In this document: piece by piece, positions 54,204 through 63,829 of the stretch
Numbering within the stretch: position 1 is the stretch's first letter
Layout of the letters: the number at the start of each line of letters is the position of its first letter
Assembly (NCBI GenBank): GCA_940337035.1
Contig: CALNHX010007592.1
Location: forward strand, 1-64,000
Origin: Agriotes lineatus
Lineage: Eukaryota; Arthropoda; Insecta; Coleoptera; Elateridae
Direction of reading: 5' to 3'
DNA: 64,000 nt
Program-made: the position numbers and the translations under genes
The notes under the pieces: model-generated
Databases searched by the model: none
Told to the model about the DNA's origin: nothing
Seen by the model: only the letters and a program-made list of their open reading frames with translations

Positions 54204-57030
54204 TTGTTATATTTCTACTGAAAATATTCTTGTTTCGTTTTACTTAAACTGTTTATAATATTTTTCATGTTCATTTGATATGCAGAATATGTACATTTTG
54301 ATGTAAGTTTGACATAATTCCTTGAACTCAGTAGCTTACAATGAATTCAATGTGTTGACCATCCGGTGTGTTCCTTAGTTTAATCAGTATTAGCACTTTC
54401 ACGGTCTATTTTTAACAATACTTTAGATGAGAAAAGCAATTGTTTAATATGAACGATACGCCACTCTCTTTTGAACAATTTAACAACGGCTGCAGGTAAA
54501 GCTGCTTAACGTTATAATGAATCAATTGTAAAACAGATCCTCATGTAGTTTAAAGAAAATTTAACTATATACTTAAGCCTGTTTAGGGTACCTGGTAGTC
54601 CACATACTTAGAATTTACCTCTTAATAGGCAAACAAATCTGTAAAAGGCTTTACTCAGAACTTCCCTCATAAGTGGACGTTGCGACAGTAAACAATTTCA
54701 AAAATCAAAGGAAGCTAAGGGTAAAAATATCTTGAGTGAGATGCTCGGTTAGATTAAACCTAACACATTTATTGTTGCCGCTTTTTGACTCTTTATACAT
54801 TTATTCTCTATCTGTTTGGTCTCAATTTCGTCAGTTGTAAAACTTGAACTATGTAAAAATTATGACTTTTGTCTATTTCGAAGTTAAAGCAAAAACAAAC
54901 AAAAATGTAGTTTTTTAAAGTACTCACCTCGTATATGTTGGGACCAAAATATGCATTTTTTTCAAGGGTGAAAACCTAAACTATATATTTATTTTATTTA
55001 AGTAATCATTCTTGAGTTAAAGCAAAAATAGTTTTTAAGATGCTCACTCTGCATATTTTACCAAAATTTTCTTGGTTTTATGCTAGAAAGGCATATAACC
55101 TACATGCAAAATATCGTCTTTATCCAACAAATAACGTTTGAGTCCTTAGGACGACGGAAGTAACAACAATTATAAATGACAAGTATCAATTACTGATTCT
55201 TATAGAAAATGTTGCATTTCATTTAATTGTAAAATTATGTTAACTTATTATTCTTAGTTTATCAGTTGGCAAATAGACAAACTCGATTTTAGTTTCAAAT
55301 TTTAAGTCAAATATTTCTATATGTAATAATATTTATTAATGTGTAAATGAATAGGTAATTAAATTCAATTGCCAATTGCCTGCTACATATCACCTATGCC
55401 ATCCATACTTTAAAACAACAGTAGTAGCCACTCTTTGGTGATGATATCTAGTCCAGAATTTCACACTGATAATCCAGTCTCTCCCAAAGCCTGTGTAAGT
55501 GGGGAAGGGACAAAAATTTGAGGAGTAAAAGACCGCGACAAGGAAAGCCCAGGTACTGAGAATCACCGCAGATATATATTTTTAAATTGTTTATACTAGT
55601 TCAGCAATGTTGCTATGCATGGTAATATTTAGTGATGTGTGTAGCAATATATCGCACTCGCGAGGTCCTAAAGACCTCTGTAACTAATGTGTTTTATACT
55701 TGTTAAGGTTTGATGGCACCATGAGGCGTTATGCGCAGTACATTTATGACTGTCACTGTCACTTGTGAAAAGCTCGGCAGCAAATTTTGATTAGTAATAT
55801 AGCAAGGGCGAGAAATACTTACCGATAATTTTGCACTCACCAAGGGTCTAGTGCTGGTTGCAATGAAAACTGTCCCGAGGGCTTGCCCGACTTGGTTATT
55901 GTTTATTGTTATTAGTTATGGTGCACAGTACTTGTTTTGTAGAATCTGCCACTTATTGATATTTATTTCAGATGTTTAGCTCCATATACTACAACCATAA
56001 TAAATATTGGTCTAATTATAGCTGTATAAATTATATATATTGAGATGAAATGATACACTTGATTGATTGATTGTATTTTTAATAAATTTAAAATTAGGGC
56101 AAAATTGTAAATCTCACATACACACAGTTCCAAGGTTTAATAATTTTACTGTGTTCGAACTTTGCCGGTCAGTCAATTGCTAGACTGGTTAAAATATGAT
56201 ATATACTTATTTACTGCACAAAATATATGGTTGCATGCTCCTCTTTATACTTTATTTAACTGCAATTATTTAAAAATGCTAGCTCTCTGTAAAGACAAGC
56301 TCCCTCCCAGGTAGGTTCCGAAGTCGACTGTAATTTAAAATTGATCTAAATTGTACTATAAACAGCAATTGTAGTTCAAATACGCCTTCGTTCAATGTTC
56401 ACCAAAATGTCTAATCACAAATATGGTTGCCTCGCGCAAACAGCGATCCTTTGAAAGTTTAAATACTCGTGAAAATATGAGAATTCGCAAGATAAATTTT
56501 CAAATTATTCGCGCTTGGCGCCAAATAACAACTTTTTGTTTTAGCAGTGACGTAGGACAGATTGTAATTGTTTCTATTTACTTCCTGTGGCGGCTTCAAA
56601 CTTCCACCAAACCACGGATTTTGATGACGCTTTGCTAATTACTGGATATACGGCTTAGCTGAAGCCTTGAAAATGATCTAACCTCCCTCAGCAAGGTTTG
56701 ATTTCGTATGCGACTCGTTTTCCGGACGCTGACACTTATTTTTAGGCTAAATTTATACCTTAGAAAATCTGGTCGAACTGCACCGATGCTGCACTGGAGA
56801 TGATGCCGTTGGATTTTCTCAGCTATTACTGCTCCTCTTGCTGCCAGCTCTGGTGGAGACGTTCTCACAGACTCGTGCTATACCCTGGACTGTCAATACA
56901 TTGGCTCCGAAGCTAATTGTGGCCGTAGTCGAAGATTAAAATATTTTGGTGATCGGCCCCGATGTCCTCGTAGATGGGATTGTTGAATTGTTACCAGTTT
57001 CTTTGCGAAACTTTATGAAAATACTCCCAC
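54204..57030. other. Intergenic with one dispersed-repeat segment
   Basis: About 55,040-55,130 (TTTTCTTGGTTTTATGCTAG, GCATATAACCTACATGCAAA) matches 35,845-35,925 in inverted orientation. Its neighbour 54,900-54,985 resembles 55,010-55,060 (TAAAGCAAAAA..GTTTTTAA, then CTCAC), suggesting a small internal duplication. No gene recognised. Confidence 0.45.
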
Positions 57031-57035
57031 ATGTA

Positions 57036-57375
57036 CAGGGTGTCCCATTTTCGATGATATTACGGGGTATCTCACTTACGAGTAAAGATAGAGAGTTGCG
57101 GTTTTCGCAATACTGTGCTACTTTTTTATAAAAAGAACGATGGTATAAACAAAATTTTTATAGCCCTCTTCGTTTCTGAGATACAGGGCGAAATTGAAAA
57201 TATTGCATTTTGGGACCCCCCTCGTATCTCCGTTATCCTTTAACATATCGCAAAGCTAAAAACTGGATCTTATACAATTTTTTACGTAGAATCCAGTGGC
57301 GTAGTCATATTTTTGCTGTCAGCTGTCAATTTTTAGCTATAAATCAAACTTATGTTTTTTTAACGGGACACCCTG
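57036..57375. mobile_element. 340-bp TA-flanked subelement forming the left inverted repeat
   Basis: Begins CAGGGTGTCCCATTTTCG and ends AACGGGACACCCTG, a 10-12 bp terminal inverted repeat, with TA at both flanks (57,034 and 57,376). An inverted copy at 59,118-59,449 lacks the outer 9-12 bases. It is either a MITE carried in both arms of the mariner element or part of the element's own end. Confidence 0.7.
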
Positions 57376-57629
57376 TATATTTTTTTTTCGTTTGATTGGA
57401 AATTTTATAAGATTTACAAAAATATATAATACATGATATGTATTTTAAATAATAAACTTAAAATTTATAATTTCACAAAATGTGTCCCTATACGACACTC
57501 TTGGTGAGTATAGTATAAGTATTAGTAGGCCGTGATTATTAGAACAATGGAATGATCATTTGCTAAGCCCTTGTCAAGACCTGTCTGTTGCAAAATTTAT
57601 ATTTTCTGTGTAATATTGTATTTTTTACG

Positions 57630-58777
57630 ATGGCTGAAAATGAAAATTATCAACATTTTGAAAAATATGACATGTTAGTCTGCTTTATACAGAGCAATGA
57701 AAACTCCCGTGAAGCTTCCCAGCTATATTTCAATAGGTTTGTTTGAATATTTATTTACCCTTTGAAGTATGTGGCTTTACTTTTTATTTAAATATCATTT
57801 TAATTTATAGATATCCAGAAAGAAGGCAACCTGGTCTTTTAATGTTTTCCCGAATAAAGAAAAATTTGATAGAACATGGAACATTTATCCGGCCCCGACC
57901 AAAAACGTATAATAAGGAAAATCGCGATACGGACGAAGTCAACGTTTTGGCATGTGTAGAGGCAACGCCTTCACAATCATGTAGAGTTTTAGAGCAGGAA
58001 GTTGGTGTTCCCAAGACGCGGGTTCAAAGAATATTGACCAAATATAAATTTAGGCCATACAAGATTAAAATCGTACAACATTTGCATCCTGGTGATGCAG
58101 AACGACGTTTACTGTTTTGCAACTGGTATTTGGAACAAATTCGTATTGACAACAACTTTGCCAGATCTATAATATGGTCCGACGAGGCCTACTTTTCCAG
58201 TGCAGGTATTTTTAACAGGCATAATACTAGGCATTGGTCCCAAGAAAATCACCATGTGATATTCGAAAGAGAACAACAGGGTCGATTTGGATTTAGCGTG
58301 GCTTGTTTTATTTTGGGGCGACAAATACAATATAGAATTTATGAAGGCAGTCTTTCAGGAGACAGATATCTTGAAATTTTGGAAGATGTTATTCCTGTGT
58401 TACTAGACAATGTCCCTTTAGCTCTTAACAGGATACATTTCCAACAGGATGGTGCGCCCGCTCACAATGCCCGAATTGTTCAACCTTTTTTAGATAATAA
58501 TTTTCCGCAAAAATGGATCGCTACTAATGGACCAATTAGATGGCCTCCACGGTCGCCCGACCTATCCATTCTAGATTTTTTTCTATGGGGCTACTTGCAG
58601 AATAAGGTTTATAGTACCCGTCATCGGACAATAGATGAACTACGTAATGCCACCAATGCGGCATTTCAAAACTTGCAAGGACGTTCCATAATTATTTTAA
58701 ATGCTTTAAAAAGAATAATCACATTATGTCAACATTGCGTTCGAGAAAATGGCAACCATTTTGAGCAGTTCTTTTGA
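57630..58777 (+). CDS. Mariner-superfamily transposase (DD41D), one 74-bp intron
   Basis: Exon 1 starts at ATG 57,630 (MADNENYQHFEKYDMLV..) and ends at 57,736 within codon 36. The intron 57,737-57,810 has GT...AG borders (starts GTTTGTTTG, ends TTTAATTTATAG), and exon 2 runs 57,811-58,777. The spliced product is 357 aa, a normal transposase length. The N-terminal helix-turn-helix spans the splice (SREASQLYFNRYPERRQPG) and a second DNA-binding segment follows (QSCRVLEQEVGVPKTRVQ). Catalytic Asp residues are D160 (WSDEAYF), D249 (FQQDGAPAHN) and D291 (SILDFFLWG), leaving 41 residues between the last two. It cuts and pastes elements with matching ends into TA. No stop or frameshift is seen, so it may be active. 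Confidence 0.92.
57737..57810 (+). other. Predicted 74-bp intron in transposase gene
   Basis: GT...AG borders, A+T-rich with a pyrimidine-rich end before ATAG. Removal joins the helix-turn-helix coding sequence in frame across an AG|A split arginine codon. Confidence 0.85.
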
Positions 58778-59117
58778 TGTGAAAATCTATTAAGGGGTTA
58801 ATATCGAGGTTAATATTATGTTAATATTAAGATGAAAAATTACAAGTTTTGTTTAGTTTTATTCTTCCTTAGTGTATAAAATTGTTCATAGCTTACTTAG
58901 ATTTAACTTTTTTAAATTTCTATGTTTGTGATATTCTAATATAACTAAGTCAAAGCCTACTAATACTAATGCTATATAATGCAAACTATGATATTACGCA
59001 AGTATATGGATATTTTGTAAAATTATAAATTTAAGGTTTACTATTTAAAATACATATCATGTATTATATATTTTTGTAAATCTTATAAAATTTCCAATCA
59101 AACGAAAAAAAAATATA

Positions 59118-59449
59118 CAGGGTGTCCCGTTAAAAAAAACATAAGTTTGATTTATAGCTAAAAATTGACAGCTCACAGCAAAAATATGACTACACCACTG
59201 GATTCTACGTAAAAAACTGTATAAGATCCAGTTTTTAGGTTTGCGATATGTTAAAGGATAACGGAGATACGAGGGGGGTCCCAAAATGCAATATTTTCAA
59301 TTTCGCCCTGTATCTCAGAAACGAAGAGGGCTATAAAAATTTTGTTTATACCATCGTTCTTTTTATAAAAAAGTAGCACAGTATTGCGAAAACCGCAACT
59401 CTCTATCTTTACTCGTAAGTGAGATACCCCGTAATATCATCGAAAATGG
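59118..59449. mobile_element. Inverted copy of the 340-bp subelement (right arm)
   Basis: Begins CAGGGTGTCCCGTTAAAA after TA at 59,116-59,117 and ends at CGATGATATTACG-complement sequence followed by unrelated TATTTGGGGCA. The terminal CAGGGTGTC of the outer end is missing. Confidence 0.7.
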
Positions 59450-59930
59450 TATTTGGGGCAATAAGAGGCTATACTTTTTATGGCTTGTAAAACACGTTTA
59501 TTATCAAAATTGTGTATTAAAATGTGGAGCACAAATCTTAACAAACTGCCAATAATTTGTCTTCAATTGTTCTCCCCGTTATTAAACAATATCACATCTG
59601 GTTGCTAAGTTACAATATTAACGGAAGTAAGGTTTGATAAACAATGCTACAAAATGGAAGAAAATTTGATTACTTAATTAATATTTACAAATTCCTTAAA
59701 TTCTAAAGTATTGTCTTTTTCTTATAATTAAAAATGTCTTATAGCGTTACACTCACGAACGTTTTATTATTTTAGTTTTAGCCACTGCTCTGCTTTGTAA
59801 TTTTAAATGCACTGATTTGTTAGAGTTCACCACTTCTCATTTTCTTCCTTCCTGTCCTGTTGCCTGCTTCTTTAATTGCTCTTTTCAATGTCCTGTTATT
59901 TGATTCTTGCTTATTTTACCTTTAGATTCC
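59450..59930. other. Intergenic, nothing recognised
   Basis: A+T-rich; no supported feature. Confidence 0.4.
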
Positions 59931-59931
59931 T

Positions 59932-59994
59932 CACAATTTTCACTTTGCTTGGCTTTATTTAGTTTTCAATAAAGCCAAGCAAAGTGAAAATTGT
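59932..59994. repeat. Perfect hairpin, 28-bp stem
   Basis: CACAATTTTCACTTTGCTTG GCTTTATT is followed after a TTAGTTTTC-like short loop by its exact complement ending at 59,994. Arms appear identical, implying recent origin or selection. Confidence 0.9.
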
Positions 59995-59999
59995 GATTG

Positions 60000-60470
60000 C
60001 TCCAGGTTAGTCGGCGCTGTCTTTGGAGTTCCATTCAATTGGGGTATTTGTTACAGCTCAAAACGACTTTTACAAGCTTAAAGCACTTTGGGGATAGTCT
60101 AAGTGTATCGTTACGACACGTTAATCTTCAAAAAGACAAAGTTCACTCTAAACATGCTTCAACTGGCTGTAATATCCGGTTGACCGGCTATTACTAATGG
60201 AGAAGGGGGGGGGGTTGGATCAACATGACGTATTTTAGAGCGAGATGCTGTCATAATATCAGTATCAGTGAACAAAAATTATGTATGATATGCCGCAACA
60301 ATGATGATAATTTACTCAAGCAGTAGGTCACACGCGTTGGCTCCAAATATGGCTGTTGCCACGTATACAATATGTAATTTTAATGTCAACACAAGTACGT
60401 CGCACAAACGCTTTAAAATTACACAGACAAGAAGAAAAGCAAGTAGGTTACAATACTTGTGTAGTGTCCG
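60000..60470. other. Intergenic with G11-type run
   Basis: Composition rises towards balanced. A run of about ten G lies near 60,206-60,215. No gene recognised. Confidence 0.4.
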
Positions 60471-60473
60471 GCA

Positions 60474-60713
60474 ATGTTGTTGATTAATACAGCCGAAAGT
60501 CTCACCGTTTCGTCGAAGTCTCTGCAGATGGTTGAAGGAGAGCGCAGATTGCTGGCCGTCAAAACGACGTTATCAAACGAACTCTTAAAAGGCCGGCTTT
60601 TGCATGAAGGTCCTTCTAGCGACAAGCATTGGGAAGAGGTCAAAAGGACACCTAATTACCACAGTTCCCTAGATTTGGCACGTCGGAAAACCTTTCTCCT
60701 AGAAATCCGTTAA
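60474..60713 (+). CDS. Hypothetical short ORF, 79 aa, weak
   Basis: The frame begins MLLINTAESLTVSSKSLQMV and ends HSSLDLARRKTFLLEIR, with mixed charged composition rather than low-complexity text. It sits at the start of the G+C-richer end of the window, about 280 bases upstream of a CRE and E-box. I recognise no family and no splice partner, so it may be chance. Confidence 0.15.
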   Translation: MLLINTAESLTVSSKSLQMVEGERRLLAVKTTLSNELLKGRLLHEGPSSDKHWEEVKRTPNYHSSLDLARRKTFLLEIR

Positions 60714-60989
60714 AGTGTTAATTGCACACCCAGCGCTACAATACAACGGAGAAGATTGATTCGGCCGTAACACACACCCGACAAGGGAAGTTCAACCACA
60801 CACAACCGTACGGTAATAGCTTCAGACGATGAGTGAGGAGACACGGGCGGAAGAAAGAAGGGTACGGGGCTCTACTTCTTGCTTTCTCTGCCGCACTCAT
60901 GCAACCGATTCGCTCTAACACAATATTATAATAGCTGTGGCGACGGGTTTTTTGACGGCGGGACTTACATCACCAAACTTGGTTTTACG

Positions 60990-61030
60990 ACGTGACGTCA
61001 GAGGCCAGCTGGACCGAGTCGCACACGTGT
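60990..61030. promoter_or_regulatory. Consensus CRE and E-box cluster
   Basis: TGACGTCA at 60,993-61,000 is a full palindromic cAMP-response element, and CACGTG at 61,024-61,029 is a canonical E-box, within a locally G+C-richer segment. Suggestive of a promoter or enhancer. Orientation and target gene are unknown. Confidence 0.4.
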
Positions 61031-61384
61031 GAACAATCAAAACTGTACTATACTAGAACAAGCGGGAAAAGGCGAAGGAAAGCGCGGATATTTGAAATGG
61101 AAGTGCGGGATTTTAAACTGCTCCTAAAATATTATTAACAATTATTCTTGGTGGATTTTCTGATCTTCGAAAAGGAAAAATTTTAGACTCACATTTTTTA
61201 GCATTTATGTTTACGCTTCATATTTTGAACTAGTTATTTAGTTGGTTAACAACTTCTTGTAGCTTGTATGCTGCTTGGTTAATATCATAATATTATGTAA
61301 TGATCGCTGTATCATCAGATAAGTCAACGTCAAGTATATATGAAACGTCAGACATAAATATGTGCAACAGTGTTAGTAGTTAAG

Positions 61385-61760
61385 CTATGAGAGTTCTGGG
61401 GCACCCCGCCCCTTTTTCCCCTTCCACCAGTGCCGGCCCCGCCTCCCAGCGTGTGATTGGTTGTGTCGAGGTTCGGTCTCATGTTTGCGTGTTGTTGTGA
61501 TTGGTTGGTTGTCGGCCATTATGGTAAAGATGGCGTCGTCGTTGCGTTTTGTGATTGGTCTGGTTGTGCGATTGGTTGTCGTCGGCGGCCATTTTTTTAG
61601 ATCCCGCCCTTCGGGTAGTGGTTGGTTGTGCCCACCTCTTTGCATATCCCCTCCCCCTGCCTTGGTCCGAACTGACCGCGGCGCACTGCCGGCCGATGTC
61701 CTTTCAGCTGGCATCGATTTGCCGCTGATGGTCAGTATTATCGATTGATTTTTGCGATTG
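61385..61760. promoter_or_regulatory. G+C-rich, CCAAT-box-rich region
   Basis: At least four GATTGG(T/C) inverted CCAAT boxes occur (near 61,453, 61,498, 61,551 and 61,569), with CpG-rich stretches and two GGCCATT motifs (61,515 and 61,587). Open frames on both strands run through here but are Pro/Arg/Gly-rich and overlap, as expected of G+C-rich DNA. Most easily read as a distal promoter of the gene at 62,809. Confidence 0.35.
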
Positions 61761-62039
61761 ATTCGATTTGCGATGGCGTAGGGTTCGTGTTGCGTTTTTG
61801 CAATCCTGCTCGCTAAATTTTTGCGATTGTTCGAATTTGCTGTGTCTATTTTAGCTGGTCATTATCTAAGCCTTATACAGCGAATTTATTATAACGCGCA
61901 ATGTGGCATTCTCGCTTCCATAAGGGTTTGATTGTTAGTATTGGCTTCTACGCCACGCCGTGTGTAAATGCGCTTATTTTAAAATGCAATATATGAGCCG
62001 TAATTGTATGAATTCATAATTTAAAATCGTGTTGCGGCA

Positions 62040-62485
62040 TGTCGCAGAGGGATAAATATCAGGTTGTGAACAGCTGCGTCCGGCACACCTGCATCCGGAT
62101 CGTAAATCTCGTCCGATAACATCGTGCAGCTGCATCCGGAGCATGCCGTAAATCTCACCCTAAAATCGTGCTACAACATGTCTGTGTAGGGGCTGTGAGC
62201 AGCTGCATGCACACCTGCAACCGGATCGTAAATCTAACCCCATAACACCTGACATCTGCATCCGGCGCACCTGCATGTCATAAATCTCGCCCGATAACAT
62301 CGCGCAGCTGCATCCGGCCCGGCGGCATGCACACCTGCAACCGGATCGTAAATCTAACCCCATAACACCTGACATCTGCATCCGGCGCACCTGCATGTCA
62401 TAAATCTCGCCCGATAACATCGCGCAGCTGCATCCGGCCCGGCGCACCTGTATTCGGATCGTAGATCTCACCCCATAACACCTGC
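62040..62485. repeat. E-box-rich tandem repeats, 120-bp unit
   Basis: 62,211-62,330 is repeated almost exactly at 62,331-62,450. Each unit is itself made of related modules such as CACCTGCATCCGG, CAGCTGCATCCGG, CGTAAATCTC and CCCGATAACATCG, and looser modules extend out to 62,060 and 62,530. CAGCTG and CACCTG are E-box hexamers, giving about ten potential bHLH sites. The 103-codon minus-strand frame across it is a by-product of a 40-codon period. Confidence 0.88.
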
Positions 62486-62574
62486 TTTTATGAATTAATT
62501 ATATTAGATCGCGCACGGGGCTGTAAACAGCTGCATCCGGCGCGCATCTAGCTTGGATATGGGGCGTGTGATGG

Positions 62575-62808
62575 GGGAAAATATATATATATAGCATTCA
62601 CTGCAACAAATTTCTACTGCAAATTCTGTAACTTACGTGCCCGGCCAAACTCTCCGAAATTTCAGCCATCGAAGAATAATAAAATTGCTACAGTGCGTCG
62701 AAATTCTGCTGTGATAGTGTATCAAGAGTCCAAAAGTGCTGACAATTGCAAGCTGCTATCCGCTCTTACGAAGCTGTTCTCTGTGAGTAGCGATTAATCA
62801 AATTTAAA
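62575..62808 (+). promoter_or_regulatory. TATA-like core promoter and 5' leader
   Basis: A TATATATATATATAG run at 62,580-62,594 is followed by ATTCACTGCAAC, where transcription could start. A leader of about 200 bases without long frames then leads to ATG at 62,809 in the context AAATTTAAAATGG. A GTGAGT in the leader (about 62,783) could be a splice donor but is not required. Confidence 0.45.
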
Positions 62809-63210
62809 ATGGATCTAAAGAAATTGAATAATGTTAGCGCCATTTCCCGGAAGGTGAAGCTGCAGGCTGGAGAGTTGGAATTAAACAGAAAATACCACAT
62901 TTTAAAACTGAAGTCGGGATTTGCCAAACATGGCGGCTTCAAATTTATTTTATGCGAATTGGAGCATGGCACCCTGTTTTTACCGAAAAGACTAGTAGAT
63001 GCCCTCACTGAAGATGATATAACATCTCTGAACAAAAGGCGGCTGTACCTGGTGTTTTTGGGGCTCGAGCAGGTTGGAAAACAATTCCCAACCCCGTCAC
63101 TGACATTTGTAGAAGACGACACGCAGCTTAACAGCGACTCCCAAAGTGAAGTCTTCGAAAGTGAAGAAACGGCTGTAGAAATTTCTCGAGAGCCTTTGGA
63201 AAACATGTAA
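62809..63210 (+). CDS. Small protein of unknown function, 133 aa
   Basis: A complete frame from ATG 62,809 to TAA 63,210, with a plausible TATA region upstream and AATAAA at 63,431. Residues 1-110 look like one compact, mostly beta domain: KVKLQAGELELNRKYHILKL, FILCELEHGTLFLPKRLVD, DITSLNKRRLYLVFLGLE and QVGKQFPTPSLTF. The remaining tail is acidic and Ser/Glu-rich. The pattern of a short basic-hydrophobic barrel-like domain with a LPKR motif recalls small OB-fold-like proteins found next to mobile or viral DNA in insects, but I cannot name the family. It has two degraded partial copies downstream, which suggests a multicopy element or gene family. Confidence 0.6.
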   Translation: MDLKKLNNVSAISRKVKLQAGELELNRKYHILKLKSGFAKHGGFKFILCELEHGTLFLPKRLVDALTEDDITSLNKRRLYLVFLGLEQVGKQFPTPSLTFVEDDTQLNSDSQSEVFESEETAVEISREPLENM

Positions 63211-63419
63211 ATATTTTTTAATTTTTTTTTGCATTTGCTTTGCATTAGTAAATAGTTGTTCGGATTGAATGTAGCGGTTACATTTACAAAAGTTTTGCTA
63301 AAATTTTATTTTATTGCCGGCTGCAAGCAGCTCGCTACTTGTAGAGAAGCTATTTTAAAATTATTGGAAATATTCGATTAGAATTCAAACCATTTTAAAT
63401 ATTGTTAAATTTACGGCGA

Positions 63420-63690
63420 AACTAGATTAAAATAAATTTAACTATGAATTCTAACGCAACAAGTGATTTAACTAAAACAAAAAACATTCTTAACTATAAA
63501 AATGTATATCTAATTTTTAAAATTATACAGATTGGAAGGCAATTCCCAAACCACACCGCCGGCACAGCTGAAATTTTCCGAAAATTTGAGCGAGGGTGCG
63601 GATGAGGGACAAGGCAAATCGGGATAGAAAAATTCCGACGCTGAGGAATATATCTGCCCTAGGCTGCGAAAATACGTAAATATTTTTAAT
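63420..63690 (+). pseudogene. Degraded second copy of the 62,809 coding module
   Basis: ATGAATTCTAACGCAACAAG at 63,444 opens a frame reading NYKNVYLIFKIIQIGRQFPN, aligned to NKRRLYLVFLGLEQVGKQFPT of the intact gene. It then shifts frame and stops near 63,600. The 3' flank also matches: AAATACGTAAATATTTTTAA..GCTTTTATTAGTAAGTAGTTG corresponds to 63,205-63,258. A TTATACAG directly before ATTGGAAGG could serve as a splice acceptor, so use as an alternative last exon cannot be excluded. Confidence 0.65.
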
Positions 63691-63829
63691 TTTTGTGTAT
63701 TTGCTTTTATTAGTAAGTAGTTGTACGTGCCAGTTAACAGCAGCAGCAGCAGTTACATTTAAAAATTTATAAAAATTTTGCTCTAAATTTTATTTCATTG
63801 CTGTAATGACGCATAATTCCTCTGAGTGA

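Larger units (their letters stand above)
57036..59449 (+). mobile_element. Mariner-type element with long inverted repeats and intact transposase
   Basis: 57,045-57,480 and 59,020-59,449 are inverted copies with only a handful of differences over about 400 bases. Weaker similarity extends in to about 57,540 and 58,945 (TAGTATTAGTAGGC motif). They enclose a complete transposase gene. The near-identical arms and intact gene point to a young element. The left outer end carries TA plus CAGGGTGTCCC; the right outer end stops at CGAAAATGG without that motif, so one end may be damaged. Confidence 0.88.

Noticed and set aside
61385..61748. Overlapping 109- and 95-codon ORFs in opposite directions
   Set aside because: Low-complexity text in G+C-rich DNA with no recognisable motif; better explained as promoter-like sequence.
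62160..62471. 103-codon minus-strand ORF with an internal 40-residue repeat
   Set aside because: It is created by the 120-bp tandem DNA repeat, which happens to be divisible by three; composition is not protein-like and it opposes the likely promoter direction.
62766..63245. 159-codon minus-strand ORF opposite the small gene
   Set aside because: The plus-strand frame has a good start context, leader, poly(A) signal and related copies; the minus frame is Ser/Phe-rich shadow text.
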